This document shows positions 56,700-64,000 of a stretch of 64,000 nucleotides of DNA, piece after piece. A program made the position numbers and the translations under genes. Under the pieces are notes generated by a model. The model had not been told where the DNA came from. It did no database searches and saw nothing but the letters and a program-made list of their open reading frames with translations. The stretch's first letter is position 1, and each line of letters begins with the position of its first letter. Source of the DNA: Streptomyces collinus Tu 365 (GTDB taxonomy: Bacteria; Actinomycetota; Actinomycetes; Streptomycetales; Streptomycetaceae); the NCBI RefSeq assembly GCF_000444875.1, contig NC_021985.1, forward strand, positions 5,476,170 to 5,540,169, written 5' to 3'.

Positions 56700-58850
56700 T
56701 CAGGCCGTCCGTGCCGCCTCTGCCGACGTGCCCGGCAGGCCGAGCGAGCGCCGGAGGAAGTCGAGCTGCAACCGCAGCAGGTTCTCCGCCACGGTCTCCT
56801 GCGGCGTCATGTGGGTGACCCCGGACAGCGGCAGCACCTCGTGCGGGCGGCCCGCCGCCAGCAGGGCCGAGGACAGCCGCAGCGAGTGCGCGACGACCAC
56901 GTTGTCGTCCGCCAGCCCGTGGATGACCATCATCGGGCGGTGCGGCTCGGCCGGGTCGACCAGGCCCGCGTCGTCGACCAGCGAGTTGCGCCGGTAGACC
57001 TCCGGCCGCTCGTCCGGGTGGCCCAGGTAGCGCTCCTGGTAGTGGGTGTCGTACAGCCGCAGATCGGTGACGGGCGCGCCGACCACCGCCGCGTGGAAGA
57101 CGTCAGGGCGGCGCAGCACGGCGAGAGCGGCCAGATAGCCGCCGAAGGACCAGCCGCGGATCGCCACCCGGCCCAGGTCGAGCGGGAAGTCCCCGGCCAG
57201 GGCCTGCAGCGCGTCGACCTGGTCCTGGAGCACCACGTCCGCCAGGTCGTCCCGGACGGCCTTCTCCCAGGCCGGCGATCGGCCCGGGGTGCCCCGACCG
57301 TCCGCGACGACCACCGCGAAGCCCTGGTCGGCGAACCACTGCGAGGTCAGGTGCGCGTTGTGCGCGGCCACCACCCGCTGGCCGTGCGGGCCGCCGTAGG
57401 GGTCCAGGAGCACGGGCAGGGGAGTGTCACCGGGGTAGTCCGTAGGCATAAGCACGGCGCACGGAATTCGGCGTGCGCCCCCATGGGTGAGCGTCACGCG
57501 GGGGGACAAACCGGGGTCTTCGGCGTAAGAGGTGACAGTCGCCGTTCGTTTTCCGTCACGCAGCACCTGGACACGGGTGCCGGGACTGTCCAGCGTCGCG
57601 GACACCAGCACCGTCACGCCCCCGGCGCGCACGGCCGAGTGCACCCCGGGCTCCTGCGACACGCGCTCCATGCCGAGTTCGTTGACCCGGTAGACGTGCA
57701 CCTCGCCGGTCTCGGGGGACTCCGCGTCCTCACCCGCCGAGGCCGAGACCAGCACGTCGTCGGCCGTCACGTCGAGAACCGCACGGATGTGCAACTGCGC
57801 CCCGGTCAGGGGGCGTTCACCCACCGCGAGCACCCGTGCGCCCCCCTCGTCCGCGATCCGCACCAGGCGTCCGGAGGGGCTCCAGCAGGGCACGCCGGGG
57901 AAAACTTCCAGCCATGTTGGATCTTCGTCGGCGTGCACCATCCGGGTCGCCCCGGAGTCCGGGTCCACCGCCAGGAACACCTGGCCGCGCTGGTCCCGCG
58001 ACTGCACGAGGAGCAGCGGCGCACCCGCCTGTGACCAGTGCACACGTGCCAGGTACGGGTAGCGCGCCCGGTCCCAGACGACCTCCGTGCGCGTCCCGTC
58101 CAGCCCGAGCACGAACAGCCGTACGTCCGCGTTCGGGGTACCCGCCGCCGGGTAGGCGACGTGGTGTGGCTCACGCTCGGGGTGGGCCGGATCGGCGATC
58201 CACCACCGCCGCACCGGTGTGTCGTCCACCCGCGCCACCAGCAGCCGGTCCGACTCCGGCGCCCACCAGAAACCCCGCGAGCGCCCCATCTCCTCGGCCG
58301 CGACGAACTCGGCGAGCCCGTAGGTGACCTGGTCCGACTCGGGCTTCGCCAGTGGCCTGTCGTCCCCGCCCCCGGCGGCCACCACCCGCAGCGCGCCCCG
58401 GGCGACGTAGGCGACGTGCCGCCCGTCGGGGGCCGGGCGCGGGTCGATGACCGGTCCGGGGACCGCGAGTTCACGGGTCGTGCCGGCCCGCAGCTCCGCC
58501 GCGAAAAGCCGCCCCGACAAGGCGAAAGAGGCAAACTCCACGGCCGCGTCGGTGGCGTAGCCGACGATGCCGGCACCGCCCTCACGACTGCGTTCCCGGC
58601 GCGCCCGCTCCTCGGCGGACAGCTCTTCCGAGGCTCCCCGCAACAGGGCTGCGGGGTCGGCCGCCAGGCGCTCGGCGCCGTCCGCGGGGTCGAGGATCCA
58701 GAGGGAGTTGGCCCGGTCGGTGCCGGAGCGCGAGCGCAGGAACACGACACGCGAACCGTCGGGCGCCACGGTGAACGCGCGCGGCGCACCGAGCGTGAAC
58801 CGCTGCGTGCGCGCGTGCCGACGGGGGAAGGAGTCAGCCTCGGTCGTCAT
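56700..58850 (-). CDS. S9-family peptidase, dipeptidyl-peptidase-IV-like
   Basis: A 716-aa serine peptidase. The N-terminal two-thirds form a beta-propeller (DPPIV_N type, starting TLGAPRAFTVAPDGSRVVFLRS). The C-terminal alpha/beta hydrolase domain has GWSFGGY with nucleophile S568, HGLADDNV with D648, and H680 (GVTHM) completing the triad. No signal peptide is visible, so it is probably cytoplasmic and degrades imported peptides after Pro or Ala. The ATG at 58850 begins the domain. It lies tail to tail with the third opp operon, a functional pairing of peptide uptake and hydrolysis. Confidence 0.9.
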   Translation of the reverse strand: MTTEADSFPRRHARTQRFTLGAPRAFTVAPDGSRVVFLRSRSGTDRANSLWILDPADGAERLAADPAALLRGASEELSAEERARRERSREGGAGIVGYATDAAVEFASFALSGRLFAAELRAGTTRELAVPGPVIDPRPAPDGRHVAYVARGALRVVAAGGGDDRPLAKPESDQVTYGLAEFVAAEEMGRSRGFWWAPESDRLLVARVDDTPVRRWWIADPAHPEREPHHVAYPAAGTPNADVRLFVLGLDGTRTEVVWDRARYPYLARVHWSQAGAPLLLVQSRDQRGQVFLAVDPDSGATRMVHADEDPTWLEVFPGVPCWSPSGRLVRIADEGGARVLAVGERPLTGAQLHIRAVLDVTADDVLVSASAGEDAESPETGEVHVYRVNELGMERVSQEPGVHSAVRAGGVTVLVSATLDSPGTRVQVLRDGKRTATVTSYAEDPGLSPRVTLTHGGARRIPCAVLMPTDYPGDTPLPVLLDPYGGPHGQRVVAAHNAHLTSQWFADQGFAVVVADGRGTPGRSPAWEKAVRDDLADVVLQDQVDALQALAGDFPLDLGRVAIRGWSFGGYLAALAVLRRPDVFHAAVVGAPVTDLRLYDTHYQERYLGHPDERPEVYRRNSLVDDAGLVDPAEPHRPMMVIHGLADDNVVVAHSLRLSSALLAAGRPHEVLPLSGVTHMTPQETVAENLLRLQLDFLRRSLGLPGTSAEAARTA

Positions 58851-59053
58851 ACCCCGACCATATTGGCCATGCGCCCCCTTGTGCGGCCGTGCGCCGAGCG
58901 ATGCGCGAGCACGGATAGTTATGATCACTACCGCTGAGTGGGTATGAACCTGCCGGTGTTCGCATGGATGTGCGCCGACGATCAACAAAACCGGGTCACG
59001 ACCCCCACAGTCCGAACCCCCCTCGTCCCTGGGATCTTTGGAGGTGAGCCGCC

Positions 59054-59248
59054 GTGGCACTCTCGATTTCGGCGGTGGTGCTGCTGGCGATCATCGTCTT
59101 CTTGTTGATCAAGAAGTCCGGTCTGAAGGGCGGTCACGCGGTCATCTGCATGCTGCTCGGCTTCTATCTCGCCTCGTCCACCGTCGCGCCCACGATCAGC
59201 GAGCTGACGACGAACGTCGCCAGCATGATCGGCAGCATCAAGTTCTGA
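59054..59248 (+). CDS. Small membrane protein, 64 aa
   Basis: Two hydrophobic helices (about 2-20 and 26-45) around a basic IKKSGLKGGH turn, ending in a polar tail. The GTG at 59054 follows GGAGGTG at 7 nt, a strong ribosome site. I recall similar short actinobacterial membrane proteins but no known function. 35 bp upstream of mshB in the same direction. Confidence 0.8.
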   Translation: MALSISAVVLLAIIVFLLIKKSGLKGGHAVICMLLGFYLASSTVAPTISELTTNVASMIGSIKF

Positions 59249-59283
59249 CGGGCCGGCCCGGGCGGACCTCGTAGGGTGGTCCC

Positions 59284-60141
59284 ATGACGGATCTGCCCGA
59301 CCGGCGTCTGCTGCTGGTGCACGCGCACCCGGACGACGAGTCGATCAACAACGGCGCGACCATGGCCAGGTACGCGGCCGAGGGTGCCCACGTGGCCCTG
59401 GTCACCTGCACCCTGGGGGAGCGGGGCGAGGTCATCCCGCCCGGGCTGCGGCACCTGGCCGGCCCCGCGCTGGGCGCGCACCGGCGCGGCGAGCTGGTCG
59501 CGGCGCTGCGCGAGCTGGGCGTCGAGGACGTCCGGCTGCTCGGCGGCGCCGGCCGCTACGGCGACTCGGGCATGATGGGCATCCCGGACAACGAGGATCC
59601 CGACTGCTTCTGGCAGGCCGACCTCGACGAGGCGGCCGGCTCGCTGGCCGAGGTGATCCTGGAACTGCGCCCGCAGGTCCTCGTCACCTACGACGACAAC
59701 GGCGGGTACGGCCACCCGGACCACATCCAGGCCCACCGCGTCGCCATGCGCGCCGTCGAACTCGCGGACGCACGCGGCCACCGGGTCCAGAAGGTCTACT
59801 GGAACCGGATGCCCCGCTCCGTCGCCGAGGCGGCCTTCGTCCGCCTCCAGGACGAGCTGCCCGGCCTGCCGTTCGCCAAGACCGCCACCGTGGCCGACCT
59901 GCCGGGCGTGGTCGACGACGAGCGGATCACCACCACGCTCGACGGCGGCGCGTACGGCGCCGCGAAGGCCGCCGCGATGCGCGCCCACGTCACCCAGATC
60001 GACGTGGCCGGCTCCTGCTTCGCGCTCTCCAACGAGCTGGCGCAGCCGCTGTTCACCACCGAGTACTACGAGCTGGTGCGCGGCGAGGCGCGGCCCGGGG
60101 AGACCGACCTGTTCGCCGGCGTCACCCCGGAGGCGTCATGA
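59284..60141 (+). CDS. mshB: GlcNAc-Ins deacetylase of mycothiol biosynthesis
   Basis: The 285-aa zinc enzyme deacetylates N-acetylglucosaminyl-inositol, the second committed step to mycothiol. The metal site is AHPDDES (H15, D18) plus H147 of HPDH, with H144 as the likely catalytic residue; these spacings match MshB of Mycobacterium tuberculosis. Length agrees with the family. The product is the amine acceptor for MshC. It overlaps the next gene by 4 bp (ATGA). Confidence 0.92.
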   Translation: MTDLPDRRLLLVHAHPDDESINNGATMARYAAEGAHVALVTCTLGERGEVIPPGLRHLAGPALGAHRRGELVAALRELGVEDVRLLGGAGRYGDSGMMGIPDNEDPDCFWQADLDEAAGSLAEVILELRPQVLVTYDDNGGYGHPDHIQAHRVAMRAVELADARGHRVQKVYWNRMPRSVAEAAFVRLQDELPGLPFAKTATVADLPGVVDDERITTTLDGGAYGAAKAAAMRAHVTQIDVAGSCFALSNELAQPLFTTEYYELVRGEARPGETDLFAGVTPEAS

Positions 60142-60554
60142 GCTCCACCGGCCGCGGCCCGATGCTCGCCCAGCCGCTGCGCCGCCCGTCGGCCGGGCGG
60201 ATCGCCGCTTTCGCCGGACTGTTCCTGCTCGGCGCGATCGTCGGGCTCGCCGGAACGCTCGTCCAGGCCGCCTGGTTCCCCGGGGGACTGCTGCTGGCCC
60301 TCGCGGGTGCCGCCGGGCTCTTCCTCGGCGGGGCCTACGCGCTCGGCGGCCGGTCCGGAGCGGTGGCCCCGGTGGCGGGCTGGATGATCGCCGTCGTGCT
60401 GCTCACCGCCGGCCGTCCCGAGGGGGACTTCCTGTTCGGCGCCGGCGGCGGTTCCTACCTCTTCCTGTTCGGCGGCATGGCGCTCGCTGTGATCTGCGCC
60501 ACCCTCGGCCCCGGGCGGCAACCCCACGGCGGCCCCGCCCGACTTGGCAAGTGA
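60138..60554 (+). CDS. Membrane protein coupled to mshB, 138 aa
   Basis: A protein with four hydrophobic segments (about 21-40, 43-60, 72-92 and 100-120) and little else. It starts in the last codons of mshB (ATGA overlap) and is translationally coupled. Possibly the actinobacterial DUF6113 family; I am not sure. Role in mycothiol metabolism not established. Confidence 0.75.
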   Translation: MSSTGRGPMLAQPLRRPSAGRIAAFAGLFLLGAIVGLAGTLVQAAWFPGGLLLALAGAAGLFLGGAYALGGRSGAVAPVAGWMIAVVLLTAGRPEGDFLFGAGGGSYLFLFGGMALAVICATLGPGRQPHGGPARLGK

Positions 60555-60709
60555 CGTACCACTTCGCCATACGACACGCGTGGGAGTCCGGTGTGGGTTT
60601 CCCGGGCGGTCATGGGATACACGCCAGACGTGGCCAGTATGGTGGTGCGCGCCGCCGAGCTGCCCGCTGAGGTCGTAACGGGCGGCGGAGCCAACCGGGA
60701 GAACCTGCC

Positions 60710-63151
60710 TTGAGTCGTGAAACTGACACTCCGTCCTCCGGGCCCAACGGGACCGGCGGAGCCGCATACCCCTCGGGGACGCCGCCGTACGGAACCCCCC
60801 TGGCCTCCGACGCCGCCGCGGACGCGGGCCGTTCGGCCGCGCAGCCCGAGGAACGCAAGACCGAGACCACGCTGACGACCCGGATCCGGATCAACATCCC
60901 CGGATCCCGGCCGATCCCGCCGGTCGTCGTGCGCAAGCCCGTCGCGGAGTCCGAGGCCGCCGTGGACGCCCCGGCCGCCGAGCCGCCGCGGCCGTCGGCC
61001 CCCGCCGCCGCGCCGCCGGCCGCCCCCGAACCGGCCGCCGAACCCGCCGCGCAGGCCGAGGAGAAGACCAGCGACTGGTTCGCGCCCCGCAAGTCCGGCA
61101 CCCCCAAGGGCGGTCAGGGCGGCGGCGGCACGAACGGCGCCGGTACGCCCGGCGGTTCCGCCGCGGCTTCCGCGCCTTCCGGTCCTTCCCCCGCTTCGGG
61201 CCCGTCCGCGGCCTCCGCGCCGGGCGCGCGTCCGGGCGCTCCGGGTGCCTCCGGCACGTCCGGCGGCCCCGGCGCCAAGTCGGGGGCCGGGCGCCCCGGC
61301 GGTGTGGTCGGCTCCATGGGCGCACCGGGCGGACCCCGTCCCGGCGGCCCGAAGGGCTCGGGCCTGCCCAGCGCCACCGGCGGCCCGGTCGCCCCGGGAC
61401 ACGGCGGCGGCACCGGCTCGTTCGACGTGACCGAGGCGCTGGCCGCGGGCCCGCTGGGCGGCTCCCGCCCGGGCACCCCCGGCGGCGGTGAAGCCGGCCG
61501 CGACGACCTGCCGTACTTCTCGGAGAGCGGCCAGAACGGCTTCGCCGGCACCTCCGGCGCGAACGGTGCGAACGGCACCGGCGGCTCCGGCGGCCCGAAC
61601 GGCTTCAACGGGCCGACCGGCCAGGGCGGCCGCGGCCCGCAGGGCCCCGCGGGCCCGACCGGCGGCCCGGTCACCGGTGACGGCCCGTTCGTCCCGCCGG
61701 CCGCCCCGAGGAGCGCGCTCAGCGACCTCGACCTCGGCCCGGGGGAGTCCTTCACCGGCCCCGGCGGCTACGGCGACACCGGCAGCCACCAGCTCCCGGG
61801 CGACACCGGCAGCCACCAGCTCCCCGGTGACACCGGCAGCCACCGGATGCCCGGTGGCTACGGCGACACGGGCAGCCGGCAGATGCCGGGCGGCTACGGC
61901 GACACGGGCAGCCACCAGCTCCCCGGCGACACCGGCAGCCACCGGATGCCCGGCGGCGGCCTCAGCGACGACACCGCGATCCTGACCCCGCAGAAGCCGG
62001 CCCCCGAACCCGGCACGCCCGGCTACCGCGCCCCGGACAACGTCTCCGGACACACCGTCACCAGCGGCATCCCGGTCGTCCCCGGCGCCGGGAACGCCCC
62101 GTTCGGTCCCGGCGGCGCGCTCGCCGACGGGCCCGCGCCGCGCACCGCGCCCAAGCGGCCGGAGCCGGCCGCCCCGCCCAAGGCCGCGGCCAAGCCGAAG
62201 AAGAAGGGCCGCAGCAAGCTCGTGCTGCTCGCGGTCGGCGTGGTCGTCCTCGCGGGCGGCGCCTACGGCGCCGGGCTGCTGATGAACCACACCGACGTGC
62301 CCAAGGGCACCACCGTGCTCGGCGTCGACATCGGCGGCGGCACCCGCGACGACGCCGTCAAGAAGCTCGACGACGCCTTCGGCAAGCGGGTCAACCAGCC
62401 GCTGAAGCTGTCCGTCGGCGGCAAGACGGTGTCCATCGCCCCCGACAACGCGGGCCTCCAGTTCGACTTCCAGAGCACGGTCGCGGCGGCCGCGAAGAGC
62501 GACTACAACCCGGTCACCGTGGTCGGCTCCCTCTTCGGGCAGAAGCGCGAGATCGAGCCGGTCATGCCGGTGGACGAGGAGAAGCTCCAGGCCGCGCTCC
62601 AGCAGACCGGCGGCGGCTCGGGCTCCGGCACCGTCACCGACGGCGGCGTCGAGTTCAAGGCCGGCAAGGCCGTCGCCGTCTACGGCAAGGCGGGCAAGGC
62701 CGTCGACGCCGCCCGGTCCGGCCAGGCGGTCGCCCAGGCCTACCGCACCATGGTGGAGACCGGCACGGCCGTCCCCGTGACCGTCCCGAGCACCACCCGG
62801 CAGCCGACGGTCTCCAACGCCGAGGTCGACCGGGAGATGAAGGACTTCGCCGGCCCGGCGATGTCGGCGAACGTCACGGTGCGGACGGACGCGCTGCACT
62901 CGATCCAGATGAGCCCGCAGAAGTCGCTGTGGAAGTTCCTCCGGGTGACCGCCGTCGACGGCAAGCTCGTCGACAAGCCCGACCTGGCCGCCCTGAAGCA
63001 GCTCTACGGCCAGACCTTCGACGGTGTGCTGATCACCCGGGCCAACGGGAAGAAGACCGCCGTCACGCCCCAGGACGTCTACCTGGCCCTGCGCGGCGCC
63101 CTGACGAGCCGGACCAACCGGGTCGCGGTCATCGCCACCAACCCGAGCTGA
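60710..63151 (+). CDS. Repeat-rich membrane-anchored protein with YoaR-like/PG_binding_4 domain
   Basis: An 813-aa protein. The first 490 residues are disordered: an acidic/Pro-rich start, then Gly/Pro/Ser-rich tracts and a GDTGSHQLP repeat at about 351-415. A helix at about 498-522 follows KPKKKGRSK. The extracellular part begins VPKGTTVLGVDIGGGTRDDAV and matches the VanW/YoaR-associated peptidoglycan-binding domain; a second similar segment follows near 700. The TTG at 60710 has GGGAG 8 nt upstream. A long cytoplasmic disordered tail on a wall-binding anchor suggests scaffolding, but the function is unknown. Confidence 0.75.
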   Translation: MSRETDTPSSGPNGTGGAAYPSGTPPYGTPLASDAAADAGRSAAQPEERKTETTLTTRIRINIPGSRPIPPVVVRKPVAESEAAVDAPAAEPPRPSAPAAAPPAAPEPAAEPAAQAEEKTSDWFAPRKSGTPKGGQGGGGTNGAGTPGGSAAASAPSGPSPASGPSAASAPGARPGAPGASGTSGGPGAKSGAGRPGGVVGSMGAPGGPRPGGPKGSGLPSATGGPVAPGHGGGTGSFDVTEALAAGPLGGSRPGTPGGGEAGRDDLPYFSESGQNGFAGTSGANGANGTGGSGGPNGFNGPTGQGGRGPQGPAGPTGGPVTGDGPFVPPAAPRSALSDLDLGPGESFTGPGGYGDTGSHQLPGDTGSHQLPGDTGSHRMPGGYGDTGSRQMPGGYGDTGSHQLPGDTGSHRMPGGGLSDDTAILTPQKPAPEPGTPGYRAPDNVSGHTVTSGIPVVPGAGNAPFGPGGALADGPAPRTAPKRPEPAAPPKAAAKPKKKGRSKLVLLAVGVVVLAGGAYGAGLLMNHTDVPKGTTVLGVDIGGGTRDDAVKKLDDAFGKRVNQPLKLSVGGKTVSIAPDNAGLQFDFQSTVAAAAKSDYNPVTVVGSLFGQKREIEPVMPVDEEKLQAALQQTGGGSGSGTVTDGGVEFKAGKAVAVYGKAGKAVDAARSGQAVAQAYRTMVETGTAVPVTVPSTTRQPTVSNAEVDREMKDFAGPAMSANVTVRTDALHSIQMSPQKSLWKFLRVTAVDGKLVDKPDLAALKQLYGQTFDGVLITRANGKKTAVTPQDVYLALRGALTSRTNRVAVIATNPS
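61764..61953 (+). repeat. Tandem 27-bp coding repeats (GDTGSHQLP)
   Basis: Six copies of a nine-residue unit GDTGSH/R-Q/R-L/M-P occur, two of them preceded by a three-residue GGY spacer. Near-identical codons between copies indicate recent expansion or contraction by slippage. Confidence 0.85.
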
Positions 63152-63196
63152 CACGGCGGTACGGGGGCGCCCACCGGGCGCCCCCTCGCCGTGTCA
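63149..63196 (+). terminator. Nested hairpin overlapping the stop codon
   Basis: TGACACGGCG (63149-63158, including the TGA stop) pairs with CGCCGTGTCA (63187-63196). Inside, GGGGGCGCCC (63163-63172) pairs with GGGCGCCCCC (63176-63185) around a 3-nt loop. It is the most stable-looking terminator in the window, without a T-run. Confidence 0.8.
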
Positions 63197-63206
63197 CCCG
63201 GACCGC

Positions 63207-63220
63207 ATGACATCTGTCAT
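63207..63220. promoter_or_regulatory. Perfect palindrome ATGACATCTGTCAT, candidate operator
   Basis: Two 6-bp half-sites flank a TC centre, 60 bp before the ATG of the ABC ATPase gene and just after the terminator. This size and position fit an operator for a dimeric regulator, possibly one encoded beyond the window. Confidence 0.6.
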
Positions 63221-63280
63221 CCGGCATCGAGGACCGCCGACACTGCCCCGGACCGGCCCCCCACGGCCAGCATGGTGGGC

Positions 63281-64000
63281 ATGACAACGACAGCGGCACC
63301 GGCCACCACCACCCCGGTGGTCGGGTTCGACCAGGTGACCAAGACGTACGGGGACGTGCGGGCCGTCGACGGGCTCTCGCTCCGCCTGTACCCGGGGGAG
63401 ACCGTCGCCCTTCTCGGCCCGAACGGCGCCGGCAAGTCCACCACCCTCGACCTCCTGCTGGGCCTCAAGCACCCCGACAGCGGCAGCGTCGGCGTGTTCG
63501 GCACCAGCCCGCGCGAGGCGATCGTCGCCGGGCGGGTGGGAGCCATGCTGCAGAGCGGCGGGCTCATGGACGACGTCACCGTCACCGAACTGGTGAGGCT
63601 GGCCTGCTCGCTGCACCCGAAGCCGTACAAGGCCGAGGACGTGATGGCACGCGCGAGCATCACCCAGATCGCCGACCGCAAGGTCAACAAGCTCTCCGGC
63701 GGCCAGATGCAGCGCGTCCGCTTCGCCCTGGCCACCGCGGGCGACAGCGACCTGATCATCCTGGACGAACCGACCACCGGCATGGACGTCTCCGCCCGCC
63801 AGGCCTTCTGGGCCACCATGCGCGAGCAGGCCGACCAGGGCCGCACGGTCCTCTTCGCCACCCACTACCTCGAAGAGGCCGACGCCATCGCCGACCGCGT
63901 GCTGGTGCTGCACCGGGGCCGGCTGCTCGCCGACGGCACGGCCGCCGAGATCAAGGCCAGGGCCGGCGCCCGCCGGGTCTCCTTCGACCTCGAGGGCGAG
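63281..64000 (+). CDS. ABC-2 type transporter ATP-binding protein (DrrA-like), 3' end outside window
   Basis: 240 codons are visible and the frame is open at the window end. Walker A is GPNGAGKST, the Q-loop MLQSGGL, the signature LSGGQMQRVRFAL, Walker B LIILDEPTTGMD and the H-loop ATHYLEEAD. The tail AEIKARAGARRVSF starts the DrrA-type C-terminal region. Such ATPases pair with an ABC-2 permease, commonly followed by a sensor kinase/regulator pair in Streptomyces. ATG 63281 is used; ATG 63272 is in frame and possible. Confidence 0.88.
   Translation, partial: MTTTAAPATTTPVVGFDQVTKTYGDVRAVDGLSLRLYPGETVALLGPNGAGKSTTLDLLLGLKHPDSGSVGVFGTSPREAIVAGRVGAMLQSGGLMDDVTVTELVRLACSLHPKPYKAEDVMARASITQIADRKVNKLSGGQMQRVRFALATAGDSDLIILDEPTTGMDVSARQAFWATMREQADQGRTVLFATHYLEEADAIADRVLVLHRGRLLADGTAAEIKARAGARRVSFDLEGE

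Overview
The window is high-GC actinobacterial chromosome, almost certainly Streptomyces. Pointers are frequent GTG/TTG starts after purine-rich Shine-Dalgarno sites, AfsR/SARP regulators, a PAS-GAF-SpoIIE phosphatase, the mycothiol gene mshB, a mycobacterial Sdh1-type succinate dehydrogenase, and a BldK-type oligopeptide permease next to typA. From memory, the order sdh - lipoprotein - typA - bldK - second opp operon - peptidase - mshB matches the S. coelicolor core chromosome around bldK; this was not checked by a search.

Layout. 1-11 kb looks like the edge of a nonribosomal-peptide-type cluster: a truncated phosphopantetheinyl transferase (PPTase), a repeat-rich haem membrane protein, a MacB-like ABC pair, an AsnO-like amino acid oxygenase, a second PPTase, an unknown protein and a SARP regulator. 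No NRPS or PKS is inside the window. 11-21 kb holds housekeeping and signalling genes: YbaK editing protein, DUF4190 membrane protein, GntR regulator, SPOR-like protein, Nudix hydrolase, an HATPase regulator with an early TTA codon, the SpoIIE phosphatase, and a GH18-like exported protein. 21-25 kb is the leftward sdhCAB operon plus a small leading ORF. 25.6-29.8 kb has an orphan solute-binding lipoprotein and typA.

30-56.6 kb is dominated by peptide import. A rightward five-gene BldK-type operon (30.4-36.6) faces a second leftward operon of the same gene order (50.6-44.4), and a third rightward opp operon follows (51.0-56.6). Between the two facing operons sits a 7.8-kb accessory island. It encodes a small secreted protein, a SAM methyltransferase, a GNAT acetyltransferase, a PqqD-M50 membrane metalloprotease fusion and two SARP regulators. 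Peptide-processing chemistry flanked by two peptide importers makes this the best candidate for an undescribed system.

56.7-64 kb carries a DPP4-like peptidase, a 64-aa membrane protein, mshB, a coupled membrane protein, a repeat-rich surface protein with a YoaR-like domain, and the start of an ABC ATPase cut by the window end. No rRNA, tRNA, CRISPR array or insertion sequence was recognised. Non-coding structure includes several hairpins, two heptamer arrays, two G-quadruplex-type tracts, a duplicated convergent gene junction and direct repeats upstream of lipoprotein genes.
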